Shown here in pieces: positions 28,408 to 37,120 of a stretch of 64,000 nt of DNA. Every line of letters begins with the position of its first letter. The stretch's first letter is position 1. The stretch is taken from contig BLLK01000051.1 of assembly GCA_021927905.1 (NCBI GenBank), positions 186,001 through 250,000 on the forward strand, in the 5' to 3' direction. The translations under genes were made by a program, and so were the position numbers. The notes beneath the pieces are model-generated. The model did no database searches and was not told where the DNA came from. It saw nothing but the letters and a program-made list of their open reading frames with translations. This stretch comes from Chaetoceros tenuissimus. Its lineage: Eukaryota > Bacillariophyta > Thalassiosirophyceae > Chaetocerotales > Chaetocerotaceae.

Positions 28408-28899
28408 ATGACTTCAAAAGCAGCGAGAATAAGGGACTACACATCTGAATTCAAAGGATACAATGATCAACAAATATTCAACACAGCAATGGAATTTGGA
28501 AACGTGCCAATAATACAATACATCCACACTCACGGACTCAAGTTCCTATTCAAAGATGCATTTCCAAGAGTCATCACCAGTGTATCACTCGATGCAGTCA
28601 AGTATTGTCACGAAGTTGCCAAGGCTCCTTGGAATGAACAGGCGACTACTTGTGCCGTTGTCAAGGGCAAGATTGAGATTCTAGAATATTTATTGGAGAA
28701 TGGTTGTCCTATTAATATGAATCTCTGTATCAAGATTGCTAGAAGAAAGAAGGATCCGAGGTTATTACAGGTGTTGACTACTTGGAGTATGCCTAGAATG
28801 AATAAGGATGTACTTCCTAAAAGGAATGACAAGAAAGATGAAGGTGATGCTTCCTCTTCCTTTGGTCATCAGCAGATTGGAATTGCTCCTGCTGCTTAG
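28408..28899 (+). CDS. Small ankyrin-repeat-like protein
   Basis: This single-exon gene encodes 163 residues. It reads as three or four degenerate ankyrin units of the protist type: FNTAMEFGNVPIIQYIHTHG, then SLDAVKYCHEVAKAPWN, then CAVVKGKIEILEYLLENGCP and LCIKIARRKKDPRLLQ. These resemble the repeats of the larger F-box/ankyrin protein at 44340-45383. There is no signal peptide or membrane span. It probably acts as a protein-binding module of unknown partner. The tail is Lys/Asp/Ser-rich. Confidence 0.75.
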   Translation: MTSKAARIRDYTSEFKGYNDQQIFNTAMEFGNVPIIQYIHTHGLKFLFKDAFPRVITSVSLDAVKYCHEVAKAPWNEQATTCAVVKGKIEILEYLLENGCPINMNLCIKIARRKKDPRLLQVLTTWSMPRMNKDVLPKRNDKKDEGDASSSFGHQQIGIAPAA

Positions 28900-28948
28900 T
28901 AGACATATTGAAATTTTTATATATTAGTAGTAACCACTCTTTAAAATC

Positions 28949-30373
28949 CTATTTCTTCTCAACTACTGCTTCTTCATTCAGATCCTCAGCCCATTTTTTC
29001 CATAGCTTACGCTTCTCTGGATCATCTTCGCTTGCAACAACAGCTGCAAGATGAGGACTTACGACCAACTTGCCTACTCTTGCATAGTCTTGACAAGCAG
29101 CCATTGTTTTCACGTGCTCAGCCTCATCTTCGCAAATGTTTTTGAATACATCGAACAACGTTTCACATGGAGGTCTGCGTGTTCCAACTTCTTTGCCTAC
29201 TTGAAAGTCATCAAATAGATATAAATCAGCAGATGTATAATACGATCTTGCAATCGCAGGTGGTGGTAGAGTTTTCAATTTAGCCTCGTTCTCCTTCAGA
29301 AAAGTACCATATGTATCCACAGCATGGGCTTCGAGTAATTCCATGAAACCATATGCTGCTCGGGGGGAAAAGAAGAATAATCCATTCAAAGCCCAGTAAT
29401 AGACGATTGCAACATGATACCCGAGAAATCTATCTGACCAAATCGCATTTCCACCTAACGCCTACAAGAGAAACAAACCGAGTTATAAGCTGTATATTCT
29501 CAGACACTTCAAACGAGACTGATAGATTTCGTACATACCTCCATAATCAGTAAATGGTGCAGCTCATTATATTCTTCTGCATTATGAATCTTACGTAGTT
29601 CAACTCCTCTCCACCAACCAAAACTCTCGTATAAATGGAGCATAGATACCTGCGAAAACGTGTAGCCATGAGAAAAAGATTCTGTAAGATAAACGAATGT
29701 TTCATAAGTAACTCACATAGCTAAAGTATGGCATCCTAGCGATTGTTTCCAAAAACCAAAATCGTGCAATAGGACGTTCATCAAATAACTCATCTAAAAC
29801 AAAGCAACCTACTTCATACAAACCTCTGGCAACAACATTGGATTCCACTTTTGAGCCAGGCCGAGATTCTCTTTTCCTTTCAGCCTCTTTCACGTCCTCA
29901 TTGCTCAAAGTGAAGCCAAAGACAAGAGGTGACTTTTCTTCTGGTGGAATGTATGATTTTCCTACAATACCCAATTTCTCGACTGCAATCTGTTCAAGTA
30001 AAGCTGATCCTTGGCGAATAAAGTTTTGAGTTGCCAGTAGAAATGCAGAGTTTGGCTTCGTTCCATCAAGATAGTATGGATTATCATTGTATGGACACAC
30101 TTCTTGAAACGAATCTTGTGCTTCAGTTTCCTTCACTTTTGATAATGAATCTTTCGAAATATCTTCACTTTGGAGTGACATGTATAGATCTCCTTCTTGT
30201 TTTGTTTGTACAATGGTTCTCATCTTGCCTTCACGATCTCGCCATGAATGATTCTGTTTGTATTTTACCTGCTGCTTCGTCTTCTTCCAAACAACTCGAG
30301 ACGGAAAGATAGCGGATTGGAAGGCATCAACTGTTGCTACGAGGAGAACGGTGGATACAACAATCAACTTCAT
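28949..30373 (-). CDS. PTOX: Plastid terminal oxidase (alternative-oxidase family)
   Basis: Three exons, 30373..29717, 29649..29539 and 29461..28949, with introns of 67 and 77 nt in phase 0, give 426 residues. The start at 30373 gives a signal peptide ending VDA-FQ, a plastid-import signature. The di-iron residues are visible: Glu in FLETIARMPYFS, E-x2-H in YNELHHLLIMEALGG, Glu in ELLEAHAVDTY and E-x2-H in EDEAEHVKTM. LPPPAIARSYYTSADLYLFD and RRPPCETLFDVF match plant IMMUTANS/PTOX rather than mitochondrial AOX. PTOX oxidises plastoquinol and reduces oxygen to water at the thylakoid, relieving over-reduction. Exon 2 (37 codons) carries the E-x2-H ligand pair, and a stray copy of it lies at 32962-33108. 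A second ATG at 30385 is possible. Confidence 0.93.
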
Positions 30374-30723
30374 AGTAAAGAACATAAAAATGGGAACACC
30401 ACAAATGAAAACAAAGTACTTGTACACATGGGAAGACACAAATGTTCTTCCAGTGAAATTATTTATTGATTGTGATGGCGCGTAGGATTGACGCGAAAGA
30501 TACTCCGAAATTAGAAATTAGACCGAACAAGACATCAGTTTAACCGATAGTAATATTTAGAAAGGTGGTAATGTGAAAAAAACGTTGTTTGCCGTTATAT
30601 CCAGAACACAGCAGCACACAACAAATGAAGAAACAAGAAACATCAACAAGAAAAGAAGATATCATATTTGTGTTGAGAAGTAGGCCTCAATCTACAGTGA
30701 TCTCTAGAGTAATCATGGTCAAA
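30374..30723. other. Divergent intergenic region, PTOX / TPR-MYND 1
   Basis: From about 30575 onward the sequence resembles 35030-35203 upstream of the paralogous gene (for example TTTGCCGTTATA, then TCTAGAGTAATCAT). It therefore belongs to the segmental duplication and probably includes the 5' UTR. No other feature is seen. Confidence 0.6.
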
Positions 30724-32520
30724 ATGACAATTGAATCTGTACAGAAAGGGATTGATGCCATCAATATTCAAGATGATTCAGCAGAAGCTGCCCTCGAGAG
30801 ATGTAACAAAGCCATTGATGCCACTAGTTCTCCAGATGCGCAACTTCTTGCAAGTAGAGCCAGTGCTTTCTATCGCTTGGAGAAATATCGTGATGCTATC
30901 AAAGACTGCGAAGATGCACTTGAAAAAGATCCCAAGTGCCTCTTAGCACTGCAGACTTGCGGTAAATCTTTTTTTGCCTTGAAAGAATACGGCAGTGCAG
31001 CTGCAGAGCTACGAGACGCACAAGCAGTATCCTTCGATGAATCAATTGAAAGAGAATTGTCAAAGATTTATAAGAAGTTAAACCAGGAGAAATTGGAAAA
31101 ATTTGACTTTGATGAAAAGCAAGGAGGCTGGCAGGGACCAGGAGAGAGGAATACAAAAAATTGTGCAAAAAAGAATAAGAAAATTATCAAGAAGGCAACC
31201 TACGGAACTAAGAATGAAGCAGAGTGGCTTAATGAAAAATGGAATTCTCAGAAGTACATTCCAAACGCAAGCAACCAAGCTAAGGTTCAAAAGCTTGGAG
31301 ATGGATATGCAACACGAAAAATCCGAAAATATGATCCAGGTTTCACTGAAAAGGCAGATAAATTGCAAAATCTGTGTGTAGAGTTTTGCGAGGTACTGAG
31401 TACTAGTACGAAGGAGGAGAGAATTCAACTTGTGAGGAAGATAGAAAAATCAGGCGACGAGCTTCAAAATGAAATAATCAAGGTCCTGTTATTACATGGA
31501 ATTCACGATATAGGCTTCATTCCATGTTATCTTCCTGATGTTATTACTAACAAGTGCATAGCAAGATTTGATTGTGGGGTGAGTATTGGTCCAGAAACTA
31601 TGGTTCCTTGCAAGAAGGAAACATATCCTATTGCATATGAACTTTTCGAAGCTGCAATTAAAGATGCGGATGAGTGCATTCGGCTGCTTCACTTCCCCGA
31701 ATATATAGCCTCTCTCTCTCCTACCATGAAAGCAAACCCAATGGATACGTTTGTAAGTCAAAATAGCGTGGAGATGAACTTCATGCTCCAGCTCCGTTGT
31801 ATGAAAGAAAACCCAATACTGGCCATGTATGCAAGACAAAAAAGGCCGCAAATGAACTCGATGATCATGATGCGTGGTAAATCATATCAGTACCTCGAAG
31901 AATATGAATTGGCAATGAACGATTTTAGAGCTGTCTGTTCAAGGAAACGAATGGATTCGCCAGAAACATGGAATCAACCTCCTTCTCTTCGTGATGCAAC
32001 TATGGAGTGTCTCAATACAGCAACTCTCATCAAATTACGTGATAAGGTACCAAGACCGCATTATACAAAAGAAGAGTTGGACAAATTCGAGAAGGAAGTC
32101 GGTTTAGGTCTCTATAGCGCAGAGAAATACTTTTGTGGCTTTTGCAATGCCAAAAAGTCTAACAAAGTCAATTTGCGGTTGTGTTCTGGATGTAAGAATG
32201 CTTGGTTCTGTAGCCGGGAATGTTTGAAGAAAGCATGGAAGGCTGGGCACAAAGCAAAGTGTAAGCCTCTCATAGGACGACATGTTTCTCACATGTATCC
32301 AATTTCAATGGAGCAGATTCAATATATCATGAAAGACGTGGAAGAGACTGGATTTTGTTGTATGCAAAGTCCAAATAATTGTTGGGTGATATGCCAAGAA
32401 AATGGTAAATACTTTGACAGTCTATCGAATTGTGAGTTGAATTTTCAGAAAATGGAAGGTGGATACTTTTTAAGGGTCGGTTCCAGCAACCATCTCGTAT
32501 GTTCTTGTTGTGCAAGATAA
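30724..32520 (+). CDS. TPR plus MYND-type zinc finger protein, copy 1
   Basis: This single-exon gene encodes 598 residues. ATG 30724 is conserved in the paralog (MxxESVQxGI); an ATG three codons upstream is absent there. Residues about 15-120 form three TPR helical pairs (LLASRASAFYRLEKYRDAIK, then CLLALQTCGKSFFALKEY). A Lys-rich middle follows, and near residue 480 a MYND zinc finger with FCGFC, LCSGC, FCSREC and HKAKC supplies the Cys/His ligands. TPR-MYND proteins act as adaptors, often with chaperones or chromatin factors; the partner is unknown. A 30-residue stretch around VSQNSVEMNFMLQLRCMKEN is absent from copy 2. The last few residues differ because the reading frame drifts between copies just before the stop. 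Confidence 0.88.
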   Translation: MTIESVQKGIDAINIQDDSAEAALERCNKAIDATSSPDAQLLASRASAFYRLEKYRDAIKDCEDALEKDPKCLLALQTCGKSFFALKEYGSAAAELRDAQAVSFDESIERELSKIYKKLNQEKLEKFDFDEKQGGWQGPGERNTKNCAKKNKKIIKKATYGTKNEAEWLNEKWNSQKYIPNASNQAKVQKLGDGYATRKIRKYDPGFTEKADKLQNLCVEFCEVLSTSTKEERIQLVRKIEKSGDELQNEIIKVLLLHGIHDIGFIPCYLPDVITNKCIARFDCGVSIGPETMVPCKKETYPIAYELFEAAIKDADECIRLLHFPEYIASLSPTMKANPMDTFVSQNSVEMNFMLQLRCMKENPILAMYARQKRPQMNSMIMMRGKSYQYLEEYELAMNDFRAVCSRKRMDSPETWNQPPSLRDATMECLNTATLIKLRDKVPRPHYTKEELDKFEKEVGLGLYSAEKYFCGFCNAKKSNKVNLRLCSGCKNAWFCSRECLKKAWKAGHKAKCKPLIGRHVSHMYPISMEQIQYIMKDVEETGFCCMQSPNNCWVICQENGKYFDSLSNCELNFQKMEGGYFLRVGSSNHLVCSCCAR

Positions 32521-32899
32521 CCCTACATCAGCAGCTTGAGCGCTATGACCGCCGTAGATTAGTGGAAGAACACACAGCAAAGAAAATGAGACACCCGACA
32601 TTAGAAATCCGTTAAGACAAAAAGCAGGATAAACAATTTTAAAATCATTTTAAATTGTAAAACCAATGACAGCAAAATTTTCTATGCCCTTGAACATTTA
32701 CTAACTTCATTATAAGCGTAAATACGAAACCCATTTCACGAAAGGCTCCAAATCCATCTCACAAGCTCCCATGACTGGTTCGGAATAATTACATGCATGC
32801 CCATGTTTTCACATCACTTTGCTTACTCCTCTGTGAATATCTCTGTGCAACTCTTCTTCGTCATCCACCCATTGAAAAGTCCACTCTGAGAATTGTCCA

Positions 32900-32958
32900 T
32901 TCCCCTATCCTCCTTTCTGAAAAGAGGCTTCATCTTCCAAAGGCGAGCGAGCGATGGT
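32900..32958 (-). pseudogene. Fragment copied from the SAP-repeat gene
   Basis: CTGAAAAGAGGCTTCATCTT and its surroundings match 34083-34142 and about 33633-33689 inside the adjacent coding region. It is about 60 bp and not part of any open gene here. Confidence 0.75.
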
Positions 32959-32961
32959 GGA

Positions 32962-33108
32962 GACTGATCAATTTCGTACATACCTCCATAATAAGTAAAT
33001 GATGCAGCTCATTATATTCTTTTGCATTGTGAATCATACGTAGTTTAACTCCTCTCCACCATCCAAAACTCTCGTTTAAGTGAAGCATAGATACCTAGGA
33101 AAAATTGC
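32962..33108 (-). pseudogene. Stray copy of PTOX exon 2 with both splice sites
   Basis: This matches 29517-29668: the 5' end of intron 2, all of exon 2 (37 codons) and the 3' end of intron 1. It is still open, and it keeps the GTATGT donor and an AG acceptor. The E-x2-H iron ligands (YNELHH) remain. Substitutions at usually invariant places (LHLYES to LHLNES, plus Glu-to-Lys changes) suggest no selection. No other PTOX exon is nearby. It must come from a DNA copy, since intron sequence is included. Confidence 0.85.
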
Positions 33109-33131
33109 AAGCATTAGGAATCGATACTAGA

Positions 33132-34904
33132 CTATGAACGAAAAAGTTTTGGTCCAATGAATGACTTTTTTTCGTTGGAAGTTGCTTCTTCACTAGCTTC
33201 CTTCTTATTCTCGGTATTTCGACAACGCTCAATGATCTCGTCTTTACGTCCATAGATAGGCTGATTTCTTTCCTTCAGAATCTCTCTCAACTCCTTGACA
33301 GTCATGTCAGTATATTCTAACTCCTCTTCATCACTTTCTACTGTTTCTTCGTTGTCGTTTTCATTTTCGATTTCATTTTCACTTTCACTGACTTTCTTAT
33401 CTTGGCTCCCGGCCTCATTTTCACCGTTAATGGTATTCTTTGCTTCCACAGACTCTTTTTCACATGTTGATGGAGGACTTTGTGTATTTGCTTTCAAATT
33501 AAGTTCGAGATGTCCATCATATTTTTTATGATCAATCTTGTGCTTCACTGAAGTTGCTGACTGTTTATGAACATTCATCTGTTCCTCACTACAATCTTTC
33601 ACGATACAACCTGTTTCTATCTGTTCGTTCCCCTCTTTTCGTTTCTGAAAAGAGGCTTCATCTTCTAAAGCCAAGCGAGCGATGGTATCATCCATGAAGT
33701 TGTTTTCGACGACAGTTGGTTCCTCCATAGTATCACTCTTTTTTGAGAGACCATCATTGAAATCACTGGCCAATGTTTCTTCATTGATCTGTTTGGCTTG
33801 CTTTGACTTCTTTTTGACGGAAAATGGTCCAATGAATGACTTCTTTTCGTTGGAAGTTGCTTCTTCACTAACTTCCCTCTTATTCTCAGTACTTTGACAA
33901 CGCTCAACGAGTTTTGCTTTATATCCATAGACAGGCTGATCTCTTTCCTTAAGAAGCACTCTCAACTCCTTCACAGTCATGTCGGTATATTCTAACTCGT
34001 CCTCTCTATCACTTTCTACAGCTTCTTCGTTCTCCTTTGCAATTGCGATTCTATTTTCACTTTCACTGACTTTCCTTTCTTCGCTCCCCTGGTCTCCTTT
34101 CTGAAAAGAGGCTTCATCTTCCAAAGCCGAGTGGACGATGGTATCATTCATGGACTTAGTTGGTTCTTCGATAGAATCACTTTTCTTTGAGAGACCATTA
34201 TTAAAATCACTAACAAATTTTTCTACCATGGTCTGTTTTACTTGCTTTTCTTTTCCAGTAGGAATACTGGGTATATGTAAAGTCTCCGTAAAGTGCCCTC
34301 TTCGGCGCTTCTTCTTATCACTCATCTTATTTTCAGTATTTCGACAACGCTCAATGATCTCGTCTTTACGTCCATAGATAGGCTGATTTCTTTCCTTCAG
34401 AATCTCTCTCAACTCCTTGACAGTCATGTCAGTATATTCTAAGTCCTCTTCATCACTTTCTACTGTTTCTTCGTTGTCGTTTTCAATTTCGATTTCATTT
34501 TCACTTTCATTAATTGTACCTCCGACATCATCCATTTTGTGTCCCAAGACAGTGTGTAAAAATACTTGTTTATCTTCCAATTCCATAGGTGCCTGTTTAA
34601 GATCATCAAGACAATTGTTTAATTTCGCTACAACTCGTCTTGTATTCGTGGAATTAGGCAAAGCATACTTTTCATCAAGTTTAGATCCAGATTTGATGAT
34701 GTCATTTATAACTTCTTTCTCCTTATTTTTGAATTAAAGCATTAGTTAGATTCATTTGATGTAAGAAAGAAAGAATTATTCATGATGATTGTGCAGCCAG
34801 CCAGTTCTTACCAATTCATGCATTGCTTCATTTTGATGACATGTTTTCAGACGCATAAATCGTGAATCGAAGCCATCATCTCGAGAATTATGTTTTGTTG
34901 GCAT
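33132..34904 (-). CDS. SAP-repeat protein of an unnamed family, copy 1 (C-terminal domain missing)
   Basis: Exons are 34904..34812 and 34721..33132, with a 90-nt phase 0 intron, giving 560 residues. The start is fixed by the paralog: both begin MPTKH and share LKTCHQ(N/D)EAM(H/N)EL at the exon end. After a common N-terminus (RVVAKLNNCLD..ELED..FLHTVLGHKMDD) it carries three SAP-like motifs (YTDMTVKELREILKERNQ.. then ERCRNTENK), which in other proteins bind DNA. The first and third are almost identical at DNA level; the middle one is diverged. Spacers repeat the phrase DFN(N/D)GLSKKSD..EDEASFQK. Where copy 2 continues into a folded C-terminal domain, this copy instead has the third SAP unit and stops at KLFRS. 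Acidic and Lys-rich throughout; nuclear location is likely. Confidence 0.8.
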
Positions 34905-35203
34905 AATAGAGTGGAACCTTCAATCATTTTCTTTCCAAGGATCAAGGCTTTGCGATGCTTCTTCTTTTTTGCTGTCTCTCTATCTGCTATCTATCTGTCC
35001 TACATGGATAAAATCAACTTATTTAGAAAGATGAGCTAGGGAAAGACGTTCTTTGCCGTTATAGAGAGAACATCCACACGACACAGTGCTCGTACAGCAT
35101 ACAAAAAAGATATCAACGATCAACAAGAAGAAGAACTCGTTTTTGTTTTGATAAGAAGTGTAGGTCTCAACCTAAAGTGATCGCTAGAGTAATCATTGTC
35201 AAA
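34905..35203. other. Divergent junction between the two duplication units
   Basis: This is the 5' flank of SAP copy 1 (minus) and of TPR-MYND copy 2 (plus). From about 35030 it matches 30575 onward. No other feature is seen. Confidence 0.6.
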
Positions 35204-36925
35204 ATGGAAGTTGAATCTGTGCAAGCTGGGATCGAAGCCATGAGCATTCAACATTATTCAGGCGACAAGGATTCGGCAGAAGCTGATCTCGAGAAATACA
35301 ACGAAGCCATAGATTCTACAAGTTCTCCAGATGCGCAACTTCTTGCAAGTAGAGCCGATGTTTTCTATCGCTTGGAGAAATATCGCGATGCAATCAAAGA
35401 CTGCGAAGATGCACTTGAAAAAGAACCCAAATGCCTTTTAGCACTGCAGATTTGTGGTAAATCTTTTCTAGCTTTAGAAGAATACATAAGTGCAGCTTCA
35501 GAGCTACAAGCTGCACAACAGATATCGCATGACGAATCAATTGCAAAAGATATATCAAAGATTTATAAGACGTTAAACGACCAGAATAATGTGGGAAAAG
35601 TGAACTTTGATGAAAAGCAAAAGGGAGGCTGGCAGGGACCAGGAGAGAGGAATACAAAAAATCGTGCAAAGAAGAATAAGAAGATTATTAAGAAGGCAAC
35701 CTGTGGAACTAAGAATGAAAAAGAATGGCTACATGAAAAATGGATGTCTCCAGAGTACATACCAAATATGATAAATCATGCAAAGGTTTCAGAGCTTGGA
35801 GATGATTATGCAGCACGAAAAATCCGAAAATATGATCAAGGTTTCATTGAAAGGTCAGCAAAATTACTAAATCTTTGTAAAACTACGAGTAGTTCCCATA
35901 CGAAACAGGAGGAAATTAAACTTGTGAGGAAGATAGAAAAAGCTGGGGACGAGCTTCACAATGACATAATCAAGGTCCTGAAATTACAAGGCATTCACGA
36001 TTTAGCCTTTATTCCAGGTTATCTTCCAGGTATAATTACTTACAAATGCCTAGCAAGATTTGATTGTGCGAAAACTATTGGTCCAGACCCTACGGTTCCT
36101 TGCAAGAAGGAAACATATCCTATTGCCTATGAACTTTTTAAATCTGCAATTAAAGATGCGGATGAGTGCATTCGGATCCTTCACTTCCCCGAGTATATGG
36201 CATCTCTCTCTCCTACTACGGAAGGAAACCCAATGGCCATAGCTGCAAGTCAAAAAAGGCCGCAAATGAACTTGATGCTCTTTACTCGTGGTAGATCATA
36301 TCAGTACCTCGAAGAATATGAATTGGCAATGAACGACTTTAGAGCTGTCTGTTCAAGGAAACGAATGGATTCGCCAGAAACTTGGAATCAAGTTCCTACT
36401 CTTCAAGATGCTACCAGGGAGTGTCTCAATACAGCAACTCTTATCAAGTTACGTGATAGGGTACCAAGACCGCACTATACAAAAGAAGAGTTTGAAAAAT
36501 TCGAGAAGGAAGTTGGTTTAGGTCTCTATAGCGCAGAGAAATACTTTTGTGGATTTTGTAATGCCAAAAAGTCTAACAAAGTCAATTTGAGATTGTGCTC
36601 AAGATGCAAAAATGTTTGGTTTTGTGGCCAGGAATGTTTGAAGAAAGCTTGGAAGACTGGTCACAAAGCAAAGTGTAAGCCTCTCATAGGACATGTTTTT
36701 CATATTTATCCAATTTCAATGGAGCAGATTCAAGAACTCACGAAACAAGTTAAAGAGACTGGATTGTGTTGTTTGCAAAGTTCAAATAATTGTTGGATGA
36801 TATGCCAAGACAATGGTAAATACTTTGACAGTCTATCGAATTGTGAGTTGGATTTTCAGAAAATGAATGGTAGATACGTTTTAAGAACGTATTGTTGTGA
36901 AGATAGCCCTACATCATCAACTTGA
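35204..36925 (+). CDS. TPR plus MYND-type zinc finger protein, copy 2
   Basis: This single-exon gene encodes 573 residues. It is a close paralog of the gene at 30724, with long identical stretches such as QYLEEYELAMNDFRAVCSRK and a conserved 5' flank. It has the same plan: TPR pairs near the N-terminus (VFYRLEKYRDAIKDCEDALE), a Lys-rich middle (KKNKKIIKKAT) and a MYND finger near residue 465 (FCGFC, LCSRC, FCGQEC, HKAKC). It lacks the 30-residue insertion of copy 1 and has a short extra stretch (YSGDKDS) near the N-terminus. Likely role: protein-binding adaptor; partners unknown. High identity suggests a fairly recent duplication or gene conversion. Confidence 0.88.
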   Translation: MEVESVQAGIEAMSIQHYSGDKDSAEADLEKYNEAIDSTSSPDAQLLASRADVFYRLEKYRDAIKDCEDALEKEPKCLLALQICGKSFLALEEYISAASELQAAQQISHDESIAKDISKIYKTLNDQNNVGKVNFDEKQKGGWQGPGERNTKNRAKKNKKIIKKATCGTKNEKEWLHEKWMSPEYIPNMINHAKVSELGDDYAARKIRKYDQGFIERSAKLLNLCKTTSSSHTKQEEIKLVRKIEKAGDELHNDIIKVLKLQGIHDLAFIPGYLPGIITYKCLARFDCAKTIGPDPTVPCKKETYPIAYELFKSAIKDADECIRILHFPEYMASLSPTTEGNPMAIAASQKRPQMNLMLFTRGRSYQYLEEYELAMNDFRAVCSRKRMDSPETWNQVPTLQDATRECLNTATLIKLRDRVPRPHYTKEEFEKFEKEVGLGLYSAEKYFCGFCNAKKSNKVNLRLCSRCKNVWFCGQECLKKAWKTGHKAKCKPLIGHVFHIYPISMEQIQELTKQVKETGLCCLQSSNNCWMICQDNGKYFDSLSNCELDFQKMNGRYVLRTYCCEDSPTSST

Positions 36926-37120
36926 GCTGCTACGACCACAGTATATGTATAGTGGAAGAACACACAGCAAAGAAAATGAGACACCCGAAATTAGAAATCC
37001 GTTAAGACAAAAAGCAGGGCAAATAATTTTAAACATCATTTTAAAAAATCGTAAATCCACGATGACAGCAAAATTTTCTATGCCCTTGAACAATAAGTCT
37101 AACTATGATGCACGTCCGGC

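Larger units (their letters stand above)
32521..33131. other. Patchwork intergenic region in duplication unit 1
   Basis: The first 180 bp is 3' flank shared with 36926-37100 of unit 2 (for example AGTGGAAGAACACACAGCAA). The next 200 bp is unrecognised. It ends in two copied fragments, listed below, from the neighbouring SAP gene and from PTOX. Confidence 0.7.
30575..34904. repeat. Segmental duplication unit 1
   Basis: This unit contains a TPR-MYND gene (plus), its 5' and 3' UTR sequence, and an SAP-repeat gene (minus) whose first exon and N-terminus match unit 2. Homology covers 5' flank, coding and 3' flank, so it arose by DNA duplication and not by retroposition. Compared with unit 2, the middle (about 32700-33400) has been replaced by unrelated and copied pieces. 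Confidence 0.85.
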
